From Variovorax boronicumulans NBRC 103145 (GTDB lineage Bacteria > Pseudomonadota > Gammaproteobacteria > Burkholderiales > Burkholderiaceae_C), in the NCBI RefSeq assembly GCF_001591345.1, contig NZ_BCUS01000016.1:1-64000 (forward strand): 64,000 nucleotides of DNA, read 5' to 3'. Below the pieces are notes generated by a model. It ran no database searches. It was not told where the DNA came from and saw only the letters and a list, made by a program, of their open reading frames with translations. This document shows, piece after piece, positions 63,981-64,000 of the stretch; the stretch's first letter is position 1, and each line of letters starts with the position of its first letter. The position numbers and the translations under genes are program-made.

Positions 63981-64000
63981 GGCTGCTGCTCCGCCGGTTT

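Overview
The window is GC-rich DNA from a betaproteobacterium, most likely a Comamonadaceae member close to Variovorax. This rests on codon bias and gene content: Bug-type tripartite tricarboxylate binding protein, Rieske oxygenase with a VanB-type reductase, YXWGXW protein, COQ7-family protein, and a cysI-DUF934-cysH-cysDN sulfur locus. No genus was confirmed by a search. No prophage, insertion sequence, CRISPR array or replication origin is visible.

Layout. 1-1.7 kb: end of a CsgG-like lipoprotein gene, a small orphan gene, and rnk. 1.7-2.6 kb: a gene-free stretch whose last 500 bases are strikingly AT-rich. 2.6-17.6 kb: four codirectional genes for exported DUF11/Ig-like repeat proteins, one of them a 2407-residue protein ending in a very large predicted beta-barrel. 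17.6-18.7 kb: a YXWGXW protein and two identical tRNA-Asn genes, each with its own promoter and terminator. 18.8-26.4 kb: a thiamine locus in which a TPP riboswitch and cytX stand upstream of thiO-thiS-thiG-thiE and a TonB-dependent receptor, with thiD inserted on the opposite strand. 26.5-29.9 kb: a MarR regulator divergent from an enoyl-CoA hydratase, then a class III nucleotide cyclase. 29.9-34.1 kb: a Rieske oxygenase, its reductase and a Bug solute receptor, with a divergent LysR. 34.1-36.3 kb: TetR and a class III aminotransferase.

36.2-42.8 kb: assimilatory sulfate reduction (cysI, DUF934, cysH, cysD, cysN) followed on the same strand by a seven-iron ferredoxin and a ferredoxin-NADP reductase, which could supply the electrons that sulfite reductase needs. 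43-46.3 kb: a two-component system with matching tandem-hexamer sites. 46.3-55.6 kb: a peptide or glutathione scavenging operon (RpiR, isoaspartyl peptidase, GsiABCD-like ABC importer, P1 and M55 peptidases). 55.6-64 kb: mixed cargo, including a COQ7-family protein, two paralogous Gly12-linker lipoprotein hydrolases around a small copper-type chaperone/MerR pair, an AHSA1 protein, GNAT, an aldo/keto reductase, LysR and a FAD amine oxidoreductase.

The best candidate for something undescribed is the DUF11 exoprotein locus (2585-17567) with its AT-rich control region. Second is the thiamine locus, where a TonB receptor is translationally coupled to thiE and thiD lies antisense inside the presumed transcript.
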